Shown: positions 1 to 8,496 of the stretch, piece after piece
Layout: each line of letters begins with the position of its first letter
Position numbering within the stretch: position 1 is the stretch's first letter
Assembly (NCBI GenBank): GCA_022703585.1
Contig: JAKLDJ010000004.1
Coordinates: 194,761-258,760, forward strand
Reading direction: 5' to 3'
DNA length: 64,000 nt
Source: Candidatus Omnitrophota bacterium
Lineage (GTDB): Bacteria > Omnitrophota > Gorgyraeia > Zapsychrales > JAKLDJ01
Program-made: the position numbers and the translations under genes
Notes under the pieces: model-generated
Database searches by the model: none
The model's input: the letters and a program-made list of their open reading frames with translations, nothing else
What the model was told of the DNA's origin: nothing

Positions 1-896
1 TCTTCAGCGCCATGGGTATACACTTTAACAAATATCCAGTCAGGCTTACCATAGACGCAAATGCGCTGCTTTATCCAAAGGTCAATGCGGTTCAGTGTTG
101 GCAAGTTAGAAGCTGCAATTTCCCCGTTTTCTATTTTCGGAAAGATAAACGAGCTACGTTGTTTAAAGTTTAATGTGAGCGGACCCTGGATAATCATAAG
201 ACCATCACCTCTTGTTTTTCCGACGACAACATCCTGACCAGTATTGTGAGATTTTGGTTGATGGCCCATGCTATGGGCATAATAAATACTGTTAATTTTT
301 GATGTTTGAGTAATGTCAGGTGCTGACGGCAAAGTAAAGTCAGCATAACATCCCATCTCTTTAAGTATTTGTATTTCATTGCTCACACCACAAAATCGTC
401 CATCTGGACGCGAATTGTTTAAAGCCCAATTGCCATGGATAAACCCAAACCTGACTTCGCTTGTCACCCTATCTTTTCCCAGCAACCCATGACCCGAGAA
501 ATCACCCTTCGCTTTTTGCAATTTCTCCTTCAAATCTTCTTCAGTATCATTGTCATGATGGAGCTGAATTTCAACTTCGCTCAGATTATGACCGCATAAT
601 GTAGCCAGCATCTCAACTTGTTGCGAATCGTAAGCTTCAATAGGATAGAAAAATGTGTGCCGGGGATGGCAACCATCGGCATCCAAATGTTCTTTTGATA
701 TTGCCGGATATCTTTCTGCCCAAGCGGATACACGTTCCCTTTCCGTGGCCTTGTCAGTGGTTCTAATGTTCGGCTCAAAATGGTCAGCTATACAAAAAAT
801 AATATGTGTAGGCTTGCAGACGGTTTCCCGGACAACAAGTCTCCTGGTTTCTCTTGCAATGTAGGAGCCAATCCAGTTTTGTATATTTTTAATCAT
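1..896 (-). CDS. Polysaccharide deacetylase-like protein, 3' end outside window
   Basis: Open reading frame of 298 codons with no stop, starting at ATG 896, 3 nt after the stop of the upstream glycosyltransferase gene, so probably translationally coupled. The translation has conserved-looking blocks: CIADHFEPN near residue 35, EVEIQLHHDND near residue 105, FIHGNWALNNSRPDGRFCG in the middle, and YADFTLPSAP followed by INSIYYA. The Asp-His and His-His-Asp blocks sit where a NodB-type deacetylase would carry its metal ligands, so it may be a divergent carbohydrate deacetylase that trims the exopolysaccharide. That is inference from motif order and locus; no classical TFDDG motif is present. The C-terminus lies outside the window. 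Confidence 0.6.
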   Translation of the reverse strand, partial: MIKNIQNWIGSYIARETRRLVVRETVCKPTHIIFCIADHFEPNIRTTDKATERERVSAWAERYPAISKEHLDADGCHPRHTFFYPIEAYDSQQVEMLATLCGHNLSEVEIQLHHDNDTEEDLKEKLQKAKGDFSGHGLLGKDRVTSEVRFGFIHGNWALNNSRPDGRFCGVSNEIQILKEMGCYADFTLPSAPDITQTSKINSIYYAHSMGHQPKSHNTGQDVVVGKTRGDGLMIIQGPLTLNFKQRSSFIFPKIENGEIAASNLPTLNRIDLWIKQRICVYGKPDWIFVKVYTHGAE

Positions 897-899
897 ATT

Positions 900-2108
900 C
901 TAAGCCAATAAAATTATGCGAAGATCCTCGCAGATTTTATCCCAACTATATTTTTCTTCGATAAATCGGCGGCTTTCTTTCTCGATTGAGCGGCGCAGGT
1001 TTTCATCTTTCAACAACCGGATAACCTGGTCGGCAAAGATTTGTGGTGCATCCGCCAACAGAATATGCTTTTCAGGAACGGCCTCAATCCCTTCTGCCCC
1101 AATGCGCGTGGAAACAACAGTCTTACCCATTGCCATCGCTTCCAAAATCTTAAGCCGCGTACCGCTCCCCACCCGTAACGGAACGACAAAACAGATGCTT
1201 TGCCAGACCAGCGGCTGGACATCGTCGACAAACCCGGTAACATGAATCGATGTATCCGACTCTGGCAGAGCTTTAATCTCATCGGTCGGCCCTTTGCCGA
1301 CTATCCAAAAACTAACGTTTGGTATCTCCTTTTTTATAAGCGGGTAAATCTCCTTAACAAAATAAAGAACCGCATCCCGATTAGGAAACCAGCTCATCAG
1401 CCCCGTATAAATCAACCGGTTAGGCTCCGGCTGAGCATTGTTCAGGCAGAAATATTTGGTATCAACGCCGTTTGGCACAACATCGACTTTTACATTTAAG
1501 GTCTTGGCAACCACTCCTTGCTTATCTTCGTTAGAGCAGACAAGAACCTGATTGAATCTTTGCCAAGTTCGGCGTTCGTAGCTTTTCATTTTGGAGCATT
1601 CGATCAATGCGAATATCTTTCGTAATATTTGGCGCTCGATTCCGGCATAACGCCCGATAATCGTTGATTCAATATTATGTTCGTTAAGGATCATGCGGAT
1701 ATTTGTCTCCGGAATATTAATTGCCTGATGAATCCCGTCACAAAGAATCGCATCAAAATTTTCCTTGTTAAGAAGTTCTTTCATTTTCTGTTTCATCAAC
1801 GGACAATAGCGCGATCTGATCGAATACGGCAGCGGTGAAAAAAGGCTTAAGAATCCTGCCGCCAAACGTCCCAGACCCTCTTGCTTTAGTGGAACAGGAA
1901 CAATCTCGATTGATTCACAAACCTGTTCGAGGCCCGACGCTAAGAGCTGAGAGCTGACAGCTGAGAGCTGAGAGCTTGGCGTCTCTGACTGACAAACAAG
2001 CGTAACCTTATGCGTCCTGGCTAATCCTTTTAAGATATGCAAGGTGCGCACCCGGTGCCCGTTATCCGGAGGAAAAGGCAATTCTTTAGTTATAAAAAAA
2101 ATTCTCAT
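900..2108 (-). CDS. Glycosyltransferase family 4 (sugar transferase of the PEP-CTERM/EPS type)
   Basis: A 402-residue GT-B glycosyltransferase that would add a sugar to the lipid-linked exopolysaccharide repeat unit at the cytoplasmic face. The N-terminus (ITKELPFPPDNGHRVRTLHILKGLA) resembles the exosortase/EPS-associated sugar transferases. The C-terminal half has the GT4 donor-binding region: VPNGVDTKYF, then VVPLRVGSGTRLKILEAMAMGKTVVSTRIGAEGI with the family's glycine-rich loop and E-x7-E pattern. Residues near 55 (SSQLSAVSSQL) are encoded by a run of heptamers at 1943-1977 and look like a low-complexity insertion in a surface loop. The gene sits between another GT4 (2-bp gap) and the deacetylase-like gene. 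Confidence 0.85.
   Translation of the reverse strand: MRIFFITKELPFPPDNGHRVRTLHILKGLARTHKVTLVCQSETPSSQLSAVSSQLLASGLEQVCESIEIVPVPLKQEGLGRLAAGFLSLFSPLPYSIRSRYCPLMKQKMKELLNKENFDAILCDGIHQAINIPETNIRMILNEHNIESTIIGRYAGIERQILRKIFALIECSKMKSYERRTWQRFNQVLVCSNEDKQGVVAKTLNVKVDVVPNGVDTKYFCLNNAQPEPNRLIYTGLMSWFPNRDAVLYFVKEIYPLIKKEIPNVSFWIVGKGPTDEIKALPESDTSIHVTGFVDDVQPLVWQSICFVVPLRVGSGTRLKILEAMAMGKTVVSTRIGAEGIEAVPEKHILLADAPQIFADQVIRLLKDENLRRSIEKESRRFIEEKYSWDKICEDLRIILLA
1943..1977. repeat. Five tandem heptamers inside a glycosyltransferase gene
   Basis: Five back-to-back copies of AGAGCTG with single-base variation (AGAGCTG, AGAGCTG, ACAGCTG, AGAGCTG, AGAGCTT). Each unit contains AGCT. The 35-bp block keeps the host reading frame open and encodes a Ser/Gln/Leu-rich stretch. 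It has the same 7-bp period as the intergenic arrays further along the locus. Confidence 0.85.
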
Positions 2109-2110
2109 GG

Positions 2111-3220
2111 CTATTTCATGCCCACAACTGATTGATACACCTTGCGATACTGTTCAACCATCTTTTCACTCGAGAAATTTTGCTGAACATAGACAAAAGC
2201 ATTCTCGGCAAACATTTTAAACTTTGCGTGATTCTCGACAAAATCAGTTAATTTCGCAATTAAAACGCGAAGATTATTTTTCTCAATTAAAATCCCGGTT
2301 TTTTCATGTTCAATTAATTTAGGAACACCGCCGACACGCGTGCTGATAACAGGCACCCATGAGGCCATAGCCTCAAGAATAGTCAATGGAATCCCTTCGG
2401 TCTCAGACGTTAAAACAAAAATATCCATCGCCTGGTAAACCGGCGGCATATCCGCTATAAATCCGGGGAATATAATTCTATCTTTCAATCGATAGCTCTC
2501 CGCCATCAACTTAAGCTTTCGTTCTTCAGGCCCGCACCCGACAATCATAAGTTTTAGCTGGCTGTATTTTGGGGCTAATTCCTTGAAGGCATCGATCAGC
2601 ATCATCTGATTCTTTTCTTTGCTCAAACGCCCGACGGTGCCAATAACAATTTCATTTTCCCGAATGCCGCATTGCTGACGCACCCCTGCGCCCTTATCCC
2701 GGTTTCTTACAAATGCTTTAATATTAATTCCGTTTGGAATAACGTGTTTTTTCTTATCCGATAACCCCACGAGAACACTATTTGAAACAACCACCACAGC
2801 CGGAAAGAATCTCTTCAGAACAAATCTGTCAATTTTCTCATAGATGCTGACAGCCTGCGTCGCATCGGTGTAGCCATGAGCCGTGGCCATGATCGGTTTA
2901 TGCGCTATTTTACAAGCGATAAGACCCAGCATATTCGCTTTGTAGTTGTGTGTATGGAGCACATCAATGGAATTTTTTCTTAGATAGCTGGCGAGGCGGC
3001 CTACTGCACCAAAATCAAAGCGTCCATCGCTCTCCAGGATAAAAGTTGGCAAATGCAGTTCCTTAGCTTTTTCTAGAACCGCAATTTCTTTCATGTGGAA
3101 ATCCCTGATAACGCCCACAACGGAAACATCGCGCTCATTATTCATCGATTGCGCTAATGTCAAAAGCACATTCTCCGCGCCAAAAAGCCCGCCGCTACTA
3201 ATTAAATGCAGAATCTTCAT
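2111..3220 (-). CDS. Glycosyltransferase family 4
   Basis: Predicted 369-residue retaining glycosyltransferase. The ATG at 3220 is preferred over an upstream start because MKILHLISSGGLFGAENVLL is the usual GT4 N-terminus and because it gives an ATGA overlap with the stop of the preceding gene. The donor-binding half has VIPNGINIKAF, IVIGTVGRLSKEKNQ and FVLTSETEGIPLTILEAMASWVPVISTRVGG, the EGIP-E block typical of GT4. No signal peptide or membrane segment is seen, so it should act at the inner face of the cytoplasmic membrane on the lipid-linked glycan. The acceptor and sugar cannot be read from sequence. Confidence 0.88.
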   Translation of the reverse strand: MKILHLISSGGLFGAENVLLTLAQSMNNERDVSVVGVIRDFHMKEIAVLEKAKELHLPTFILESDGRFDFGAVGRLASYLRKNSIDVLHTHNYKANMLGLIACKIAHKPIMATAHGYTDATQAVSIYEKIDRFVLKRFFPAVVVVSNSVLVGLSDKKKHVIPNGINIKAFVRNRDKGAGVRQQCGIRENEIVIGTVGRLSKEKNQMMLIDAFKELAPKYSQLKLMIVGCGPEERKLKLMAESYRLKDRIIFPGFIADMPPVYQAMDIFVLTSETEGIPLTILEAMASWVPVISTRVGGVPKLIEHEKTGILIEKNNLRVLIAKLTDFVENHAKFKMFAENAFVYVQQNFSSEKMVEQYRKVYQSVVGMK

Positions 3221-5268
3221 TTTGAACCTGAAATAATAATGTCCGCCAGGGTGCGTCTCGCCTGCTCCCATTTATCCGGATCAATTGACCAACTTATATC
3301 CGCATGAACATATGTTGGATCCTTGGGGTCAGTTACGCCCACTTCCCATAATACTTTGGGAATCATTTCCTGGACCAGTACGTCAACGGCCACCGGGTTA
3401 ACTTTATGCGCCATCGCAAGATAATCCATGTCTTGAATGCCCCGACGCCAGAATTTTAAGCGAAGGCTCGCTATCGGTCCGGCGATACCGTAATTGTCTT
3501 CAGGAAAACGCATTTCAGTGCCGGGATAAAAAAGCACACCATCGCCGTTATTGTAATCGGGACCTGTTTCTCCATATTTTAGGTGGAGCTTATCCCCTTT
3601 TCTTCCGAAGGTCCAGGCGGTTTGGAAAACGTTGGTCTCCACCGAAACATGAGAGGTGTTTTTGTAGTGGGTTGACTGCCAGTAAAACCAGCGGCCGATT
3701 TTGTGCTTAAATTGAGTCCAAGCGATTACCCGCAATGCCACACCATCGTCCTCGGTGGCAAAAGAACCAGTCATAGGACGTTTACCGTTATAAGCCCAAA
3801 TACTTTTACCTTCCTTCTGCCATTGCTTGAATACCGGTTCCCATACGAATTTATCCCCCCGCATATCAAACCCAATATCAACCGAGGGCATACGATCTTG
3901 AATCTGTGGTAGCCCGCTGGTCACCAGGGTTTTTAACCTACTTCCCGGCCCGGGGTTTTGTTTAATCGTCGAAGCCCATTTTTCAATTTTAACAGAATCC
4001 TCTTGTTTTGGTTCATCACTAAGATATAGAAAATATCCAACTCCGGGTAAAAGTTTTTCAAACCAGCTTACAATTCGATCACTGCGTTGCCACATATCGA
4101 TGGGATTATCCTCATCCCAAGCATTTTTCCAACTTCCGTAAGTCCCGACAGAATAGATGCCGCTAGATACGCCTACACCAAAGCCGTCATATCCACGTTC
4201 ACGCCCAAAAGCAGAACCATTTAAGACCTGCGCCCAACGAAAGGTATAATTATCCCTCCAAGCTTGCAGCCGATCAAAATCAAGACCTACACCATCATCA
4301 ATCAGAGATATCTTATGGCGATGTGCCAGAAGGTGATGAGCAAACCAGACATCCTCCATCCGCTTATTTTCTTTGATTGTAAAATCTTTCGGCTTCGGCC
4401 ACTTGGCGCCAAAATAACGATCGTTAATATCCTCGTCGCTGTAATATACCATGGTCTTCGCCGAAGGCACATCCGGCAGGGTAAACAGCAGAACTTTTAA
4501 GGTAACGGGAATGCTGATTTCCTGAATATCCGGGCCTGTAATTTTAACTTGTCCGCTAAAAATTCCCTCCGGAACGTCTTTGGGAATATAAATATCCACC
4601 CAAATACTCTGGTTCTCCCTTTTGGCAATTGAAAAAGGATTTACCAGCTCAAGCGGAACCGCAATATCCGGATAGTATTTATTAGCATCAGAACGGTCTT
4701 TGAATAAACCGCTCGATTTCCCTTTTGGTAACGTATACGGCAAACGAAACCGTTGGGGTACGTGTCGCTCGTCATAGTCCGGCTCATAGGAGAGCCGGCT
4801 TACGCCTTTAATTTGTAAATACCTGACAAAGAAAAGTTCGATATTGCGTCCGACAAAATTAAATAAATCATCTTTGGTTGCAGACCGAGATTGGATCACG
4901 GATGAATTGGGACCTGACAGGCTATTAAACACAACACTTAGATCTTTGAGGTCTTCTATGGGCGCTTCCAATATCAAATTAAAAGAAATGATTTCATTTT
5001 TGGCGCCGAAAAGATTAATTGTTCGGCCATCCCAGATGCTGTTTTTCACATCTAGGCCGCGCGCAAGACGAAGCTCGTCTTTGGTTACCTTATCCTCCCC
5101 GCTGTTTGCCCAAACAGCAAAACGAGGCATACCCTGTGCGACCTTGTCTACTTCCTCTTTCTTTTCAGCAGGTAAAGTCTTCCTGGAGTTTAGCGATAAA
5201 ATCGCCAACCCAAAGACTACGGTGATAAAGATCCCCGTCAGGATTTTAACGGTCGCGAATCTTTTCAT
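3217..5268 (-). CDS. DUF4091-type glycoside hydrolase-like protein, membrane anchored
   Basis: A 683-residue protein with an N-terminal hydrophobic segment (about residues 8-26) that should export it or anchor it outside the cytoplasmic membrane. The rest resembles the large two-domain DUF4091/DUF6067 family: an N-terminal beta-rich domain (VWVDIYIPKDVPEGIFSGQVKI) followed by a barrel-like region with WFEKLLPGVGYFLYLSDEP and the C-terminal block ending RLKFWRRGIQDMDYL, close to the family's W-R-x-G-[IL]-x-D-x-[ED]-Y-L signature. The Asp-Glu of LSDEP is the best catalytic candidate. It overlaps both neighbours, so it belongs to the EPS operon and may trim or remodel the secreted polymer. Substrate unknown. 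Confidence 0.75.
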   Translation of the reverse strand: MKRFATVKILTGIFITVVFGLAILSLNSRKTLPAEKKEEVDKVAQGMPRFAVWANSGEDKVTKDELRLARGLDVKNSIWDGRTINLFGAKNEIISFNLILEAPIEDLKDLSVVFNSLSGPNSSVIQSRSATKDDLFNFVGRNIELFFVRYLQIKGVSRLSYEPDYDERHVPQRFRLPYTLPKGKSSGLFKDRSDANKYYPDIAVPLELVNPFSIAKRENQSIWVDIYIPKDVPEGIFSGQVKITGPDIQEISIPVTLKVLLFTLPDVPSAKTMVYYSDEDINDRYFGAKWPKPKDFTIKENKRMEDVWFAHHLLAHRHKISLIDDGVGLDFDRLQAWRDNYTFRWAQVLNGSAFGRERGYDGFGVGVSSGIYSVGTYGSWKNAWDEDNPIDMWQRSDRIVSWFEKLLPGVGYFLYLSDEPKQEDSVKIEKWASTIKQNPGPGSRLKTLVTSGLPQIQDRMPSVDIGFDMRGDKFVWEPVFKQWQKEGKSIWAYNGKRPMTGSFATEDDGVALRVIAWTQFKHKIGRWFYWQSTHYKNTSHVSVETNVFQTAWTFGRKGDKLHLKYGETGPDYNNGDGVLFYPGTEMRFPEDNYGIAGPIASLRLKFWRRGIQDMDYLAMAHKVNPVAVDVLVQEMIPKVLWEVGVTDPKDPTYVHADISWSIDPDKWEQARRTLADIIISGSK

Positions 5269-6439
5269 TCAGTATTTGCTCCCAAGTTTTTATTAAATTT
5301 ACGGTTTGATTCCGAATGTCAAACCGTGTTGAATTTGCTTTCGCATTTTGCCCCATTTCCCGCACCTTGTCCGGATTCGATAAAAAATATTCAATTTTTT
5401 CCGTTAGCGCGTCAACGTCACCCGGGTCAATGAGAAATCCATTGTATCCGTCTGTAATCATGTCAGGAATCCCGCTTACCTTGGTGCTTATAACCGGCAG
5501 GCCCGAAGCCATAGCCTCCATAATAACCACAGGACTTCCCTCGAGTGAACTTGGGAGAACAAAGAATGAGGCATTTTGATAATACGGTACGATTTCTAGA
5601 TTGCGCACCGCGCCTGCAAACGAAACAATATCCTCAGCGTTTAACTTTTTGGCCAATTCTTTAAACTCCTGCCAATCCTGCCCGTCACCAACGATAACGA
5701 CTTTAAATTTTGAGCCCCGCTGTTTTAGTCTCGACGCTGCTTCGAGCAAAAGTGGAACCCCTTTGTGACGCACCTGCCTGCCTACAAAAAGAATTGTTCC
5801 GACCGGATGTGCTTCAGCCTTTATAGAGCCAAATCGCGAAAGCTCAATACCTTCCATATTCATAACAATCTTATCAGGGTCGAGTTTAAATTGTTGACCA
5901 ATCCGAGTCTTTAATTCACTTGAACAAACAAAAAACTTCGCTGAATTATCAATAATGGCTGAAAATTCTCTCGGGCGCTCTAGATAACAATCCGTCCCCC
6001 CGACTTGAAATGTAAATGGCAAATTCAATAGACGTGCGCAAATCATAGCAATGACAGTTTGACCCTCAACAAAGAATGCGTTAATGAGATCAGTTTTCTT
6101 TTCTTCAACCGATCGCGCCACCCAAATATATTTAATAAATATTTTCCAGTTAATTCGCCCTCCAAAAACATCCAGCCATAAAGAAAAATACAGCCGGGGT
6201 ATTTTAATTAAAAAATAGAGATGTGAAAATAGGATCTTGCCGATTGTTGTTTCACGCTTGACATAGCAAGCATCCTTAAAAACGTAATCACCTTCGTAGA
6301 AAACATTCGGATTTTCCGGCTCATTGAGAGAATAGAGCGCCACTTCGACTCCTTGCCTCTTTAACTCCCGCAGTGCGGTATTAATAAAAGCATTAGCAAT
6401 CTTCGGATATTCACCGACAAAATAAATAATTTCTTTCAT
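5246..6439 (-). CDS. Glycosyltransferase family 4 (WcaL-like)
   Basis: 397-residue GT-B enzyme. The N-terminus IIYFVGEYPKIANAFINTALREL resembles colanic-acid-type glycosyltransferases. The C-terminal half carries ILFVGRQVRHKGVPLLLEAA and FVLPSSLEGSPVVIMEAMASGLPVISTKVSGIPDMI, the GT4 nucleotide-sugar site with its EGSP-E pattern. It overlaps the downstream hydrolase gene by 23 bp and lies 19 bp from the upstream GT2 gene. Role: sequential sugar addition to the exopolysaccharide unit in the cytoplasm. The sugar is unknown. Confidence 0.88.
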   Translation of the reverse strand: MKEIIYFVGEYPKIANAFINTALRELKRQGVEVALYSLNEPENPNVFYEGDYVFKDACYVKRETTIGKILFSHLYFLIKIPRLYFSLWLDVFGGRINWKIFIKYIWVARSVEEKKTDLINAFFVEGQTVIAMICARLLNLPFTFQVGGTDCYLERPREFSAIIDNSAKFFVCSSELKTRIGQQFKLDPDKIVMNMEGIELSRFGSIKAEAHPVGTILFVGRQVRHKGVPLLLEAASRLKQRGSKFKVVIVGDGQDWQEFKELAKKLNAEDIVSFAGAVRNLEIVPYYQNASFFVLPSSLEGSPVVIMEAMASGLPVISTKVSGIPDMITDGYNGFLIDPGDVDALTEKIEYFLSNPDKVREMGQNAKANSTRFDIRNQTVNLIKTWEQILNEKIRDR

Positions 6440-6458
6440 TTGAGAAATATAAAATTTC

Positions 6459-7364
6459 CTAACTGTTTCGGCACCATAGACGAATACATCTTTTTAGAAA
6501 AATCTTCGAATAAAGCAGTAAACATTCGTGGGTAAGTTTATAGCTGGATGCAATTTTTATATGAACACGAGCTTCTTCAAGTTTATTCAAAAATAATAAA
6601 TGTTTGCCAAAGTCGATGTGTACTTTATAGTACGCGCTATTAACATCCCTTGGATTTAATTTAAGAATAATCCTGTTTTTAGTGACGAACCTATCAATAA
6701 CGCTTATTAGAGTTTCATATGAATCTAAACTTTGGCTTATTGATTTGCCATGGATCCGATATCTTGTAAGAGGCTTCTCAATAAGTCCCATCAAATATCT
6801 TGGAGCAATCCTTAGGAATAAATCAATGTCACCTGCCCTTCTTAATTGCTCATCAAACACCCCCACTTCACGAAAAACATCCGACCGAACAAGAACAGAT
6901 GATGGAAATGGAGCAAAGCGCAACAAGGTAGAGATAGATAACTTTCCGTTATGCGGAATATTCTTTCTTCTTCGAGAAAATCCTATAGTAGTACTTTGAC
7001 TATCAAAAAACTCGACATCTGAGAATACGCATGAGAAATCTTTATTATTCTCTAAGAATTCAATCTGGAATTCCAGTTTTGTCGTTAGCCATGCGTCATC
7101 TGAATCCAGAAATGCAATATATTCCCCCCTTGATTCTTTTATCCCAAGATTTCTTGCGCTCGAAACTCCCCTGTTCTGCTGCGTATAATATCTAATTTTT
7201 CCCTCATAACTTGAAAGCAATGCTCTCGTCTTATCTGCCGAACCGTCATCAATAACAAGAATTTCAACATTTTTATATGTTTGGCTCAACGCAGAGTCGA
7301 GGCACTCTTTAATATAGAGCTCGCTATTAAAAGTAGGAATTATGACACTAATCAGTGGGTTCAT
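6459..7364 (-). CDS. Glycosyltransferase family 2
   Basis: 301-residue inverting GT-A enzyme. The N-terminal domain has the family 2 signature order ISVIIPTFNSELYIKECLDSAL, ILVIDDGSADKT, NRGVSSARNLGI and YIAFLDSDDAWL. The DSD triad is the metal/nucleotide-sugar DxD site and an R-D-x-D-LFLR block follows near residue 180. No transmembrane segment precedes it, so it is soluble or peripheral. It overlaps the upstream GT4 by 17 bp. It probably adds one sugar in the repeat unit. Confidence 0.88.
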   Translation of the reverse strand: MNPLISVIIPTFNSELYIKECLDSALSQTYKNVEILVIDDGSADKTRALLSSYEGKIRYYTQQNRGVSSARNLGIKESRGEYIAFLDSDDAWLTTKLEFQIEFLENNKDFSCVFSDVEFFDSQSTTIGFSRRRKNIPHNGKLSISTLLRFAPFPSSVLVRSDVFREVGVFDEQLRRAGDIDLFLRIAPRYLMGLIEKPLTRYRIHGKSISQSLDSYETLISVIDRFVTKNRIILKLNPRDVNSAYYKVHIDFGKHLLFLNKLEEARVHIKIASSYKLTHECLLLYSKIFLKRCIRLWCRNS

Positions 7365-8496
7365 TTCTTTTCAGCATTCTCAAAAATAGATTTTCATAAC
7401 TTTTCATCATTTCCCCATATGAATATTTCTTAACGAAATCATACGCATTTGAAGAAAGCTCAGTTCTTCTCGATTCATTTTTTATAAGATCGCTGATTGC
7501 ACTTGCTAATTCTTCGGCTGAATTCTCTTTAATGAGGATGCCGTTAAACCCGTTTTCTATAACTTCCTTTATTCCCTCAACATTTGTCGCGATAACGGGT
7601 TTTTTTGCCGCCATGGCCTCCAAAATACTCATGGGCATACCTTCATAACGCGAAGGCAAACAATAGATATCAATAGAACTCATCAATTCGGGAATATCAA
7701 ATCTGGTGCCAAGAAAAATGACATTGTTTTCGAGCCTAAGCCGGCTTACCAAGGCACGGAGCTCATTTTCCTTCGGGCCGCTTCCGCATAAAAGAAGCTT
7801 AGCCTTGTCGTAACCCTGCGAATGCAAAGTTGACAATGCCTCAATCAACAAATGATGGTTTTTTTCTTCCCGTAAATTCGCAAATAACCCGACAACAACG
7901 TCATCCTCCCGCAAGCCTAACTTTTGACGATAGGCCTGCCGATCAAAATTGGACAGATTAAATCGATTGATATCTATTCCGTTAGGAACATACCTGATCT
8001 TACGCGCCGGTACATGCAACTCATCTTCAAAGTATTTGCAAACTGACTTAGATACGCCCACCACCGCATCGACTTTCCCTAATAGAAACTTCTCCATAGC
8101 CAAAGCCCTGCTGTGAATCTTTTTATCGAATTTTAACGGTGAATGCTCCGTGTGAATGAGCTTAACTCTATTAAACAACTTAAACGGTAAGAATCCTTGG
8201 ATCAAAGGACTCGTATGGTGCGTGTTGGCTAGATGAATCCGATGCTTTCGAACAATACGGCTAAGAAAAAGTACCGTTGATATCTTAAAGCGCAGTTTAG
8301 GAAAATGGATTTTATAAAACGGCACACCCAATTTCAAGAATTCCTGCTCGTAACTCCCAGTGAAGAAAACCGCTAAAACAGGATTAAAGACAGTTCTATC
8401 CAGGCCCTTAATGATATCGATGACCAGTTTTTCCGACCCGCCGGTATCGAAATTGGGCAGGACAAAGAGAATATTAATTTTATGGTTATTTGTCAT
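7348..8496 (-). CDS. Glycosyltransferase family 4
   Basis: About 382 residues from the ATG at 8496. A longer start is possible, but the chosen one begins shortly before INILFVLPNFDTGGSEKLVIDIIKGL, the normal GT4 first strand with the GG-x-E loop. The donor domain contains YVPNGIDINRF, VVVGLFANLREEKNHHLLIEA and CLPSRYEGMPMSILEAMAAKKPVIATNVEG. The start overlaps the end of the upstream polymerase gene by 11 bp. Function: addition of one sugar to the growing exopolysaccharide precursor. Confidence 0.88.
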   Translation of the reverse strand: MTNNHKINILFVLPNFDTGGSEKLVIDIIKGLDRTVFNPVLAVFFTGSYEQEFLKLGVPFYKIHFPKLRFKISTVLFLSRIVRKHRIHLANTHHTSPLIQGFLPFKLFNRVKLIHTEHSPLKFDKKIHSRALAMEKFLLGKVDAVVGVSKSVCKYFEDELHVPARKIRYVPNGIDINRFNLSNFDRQAYRQKLGLREDDVVVGLFANLREEKNHHLLIEALSTLHSQGYDKAKLLLCGSGPKENELRALVSRLRLENNVIFLGTRFDIPELMSSIDIYCLPSRYEGMPMSILEAMAAKKPVIATNVEGIKEVIENGFNGILIKENSAEELASAISDLIKNESRRTELSSNAYDFVKKYSYGEMMKSYENLFLRMLKRNEPTD

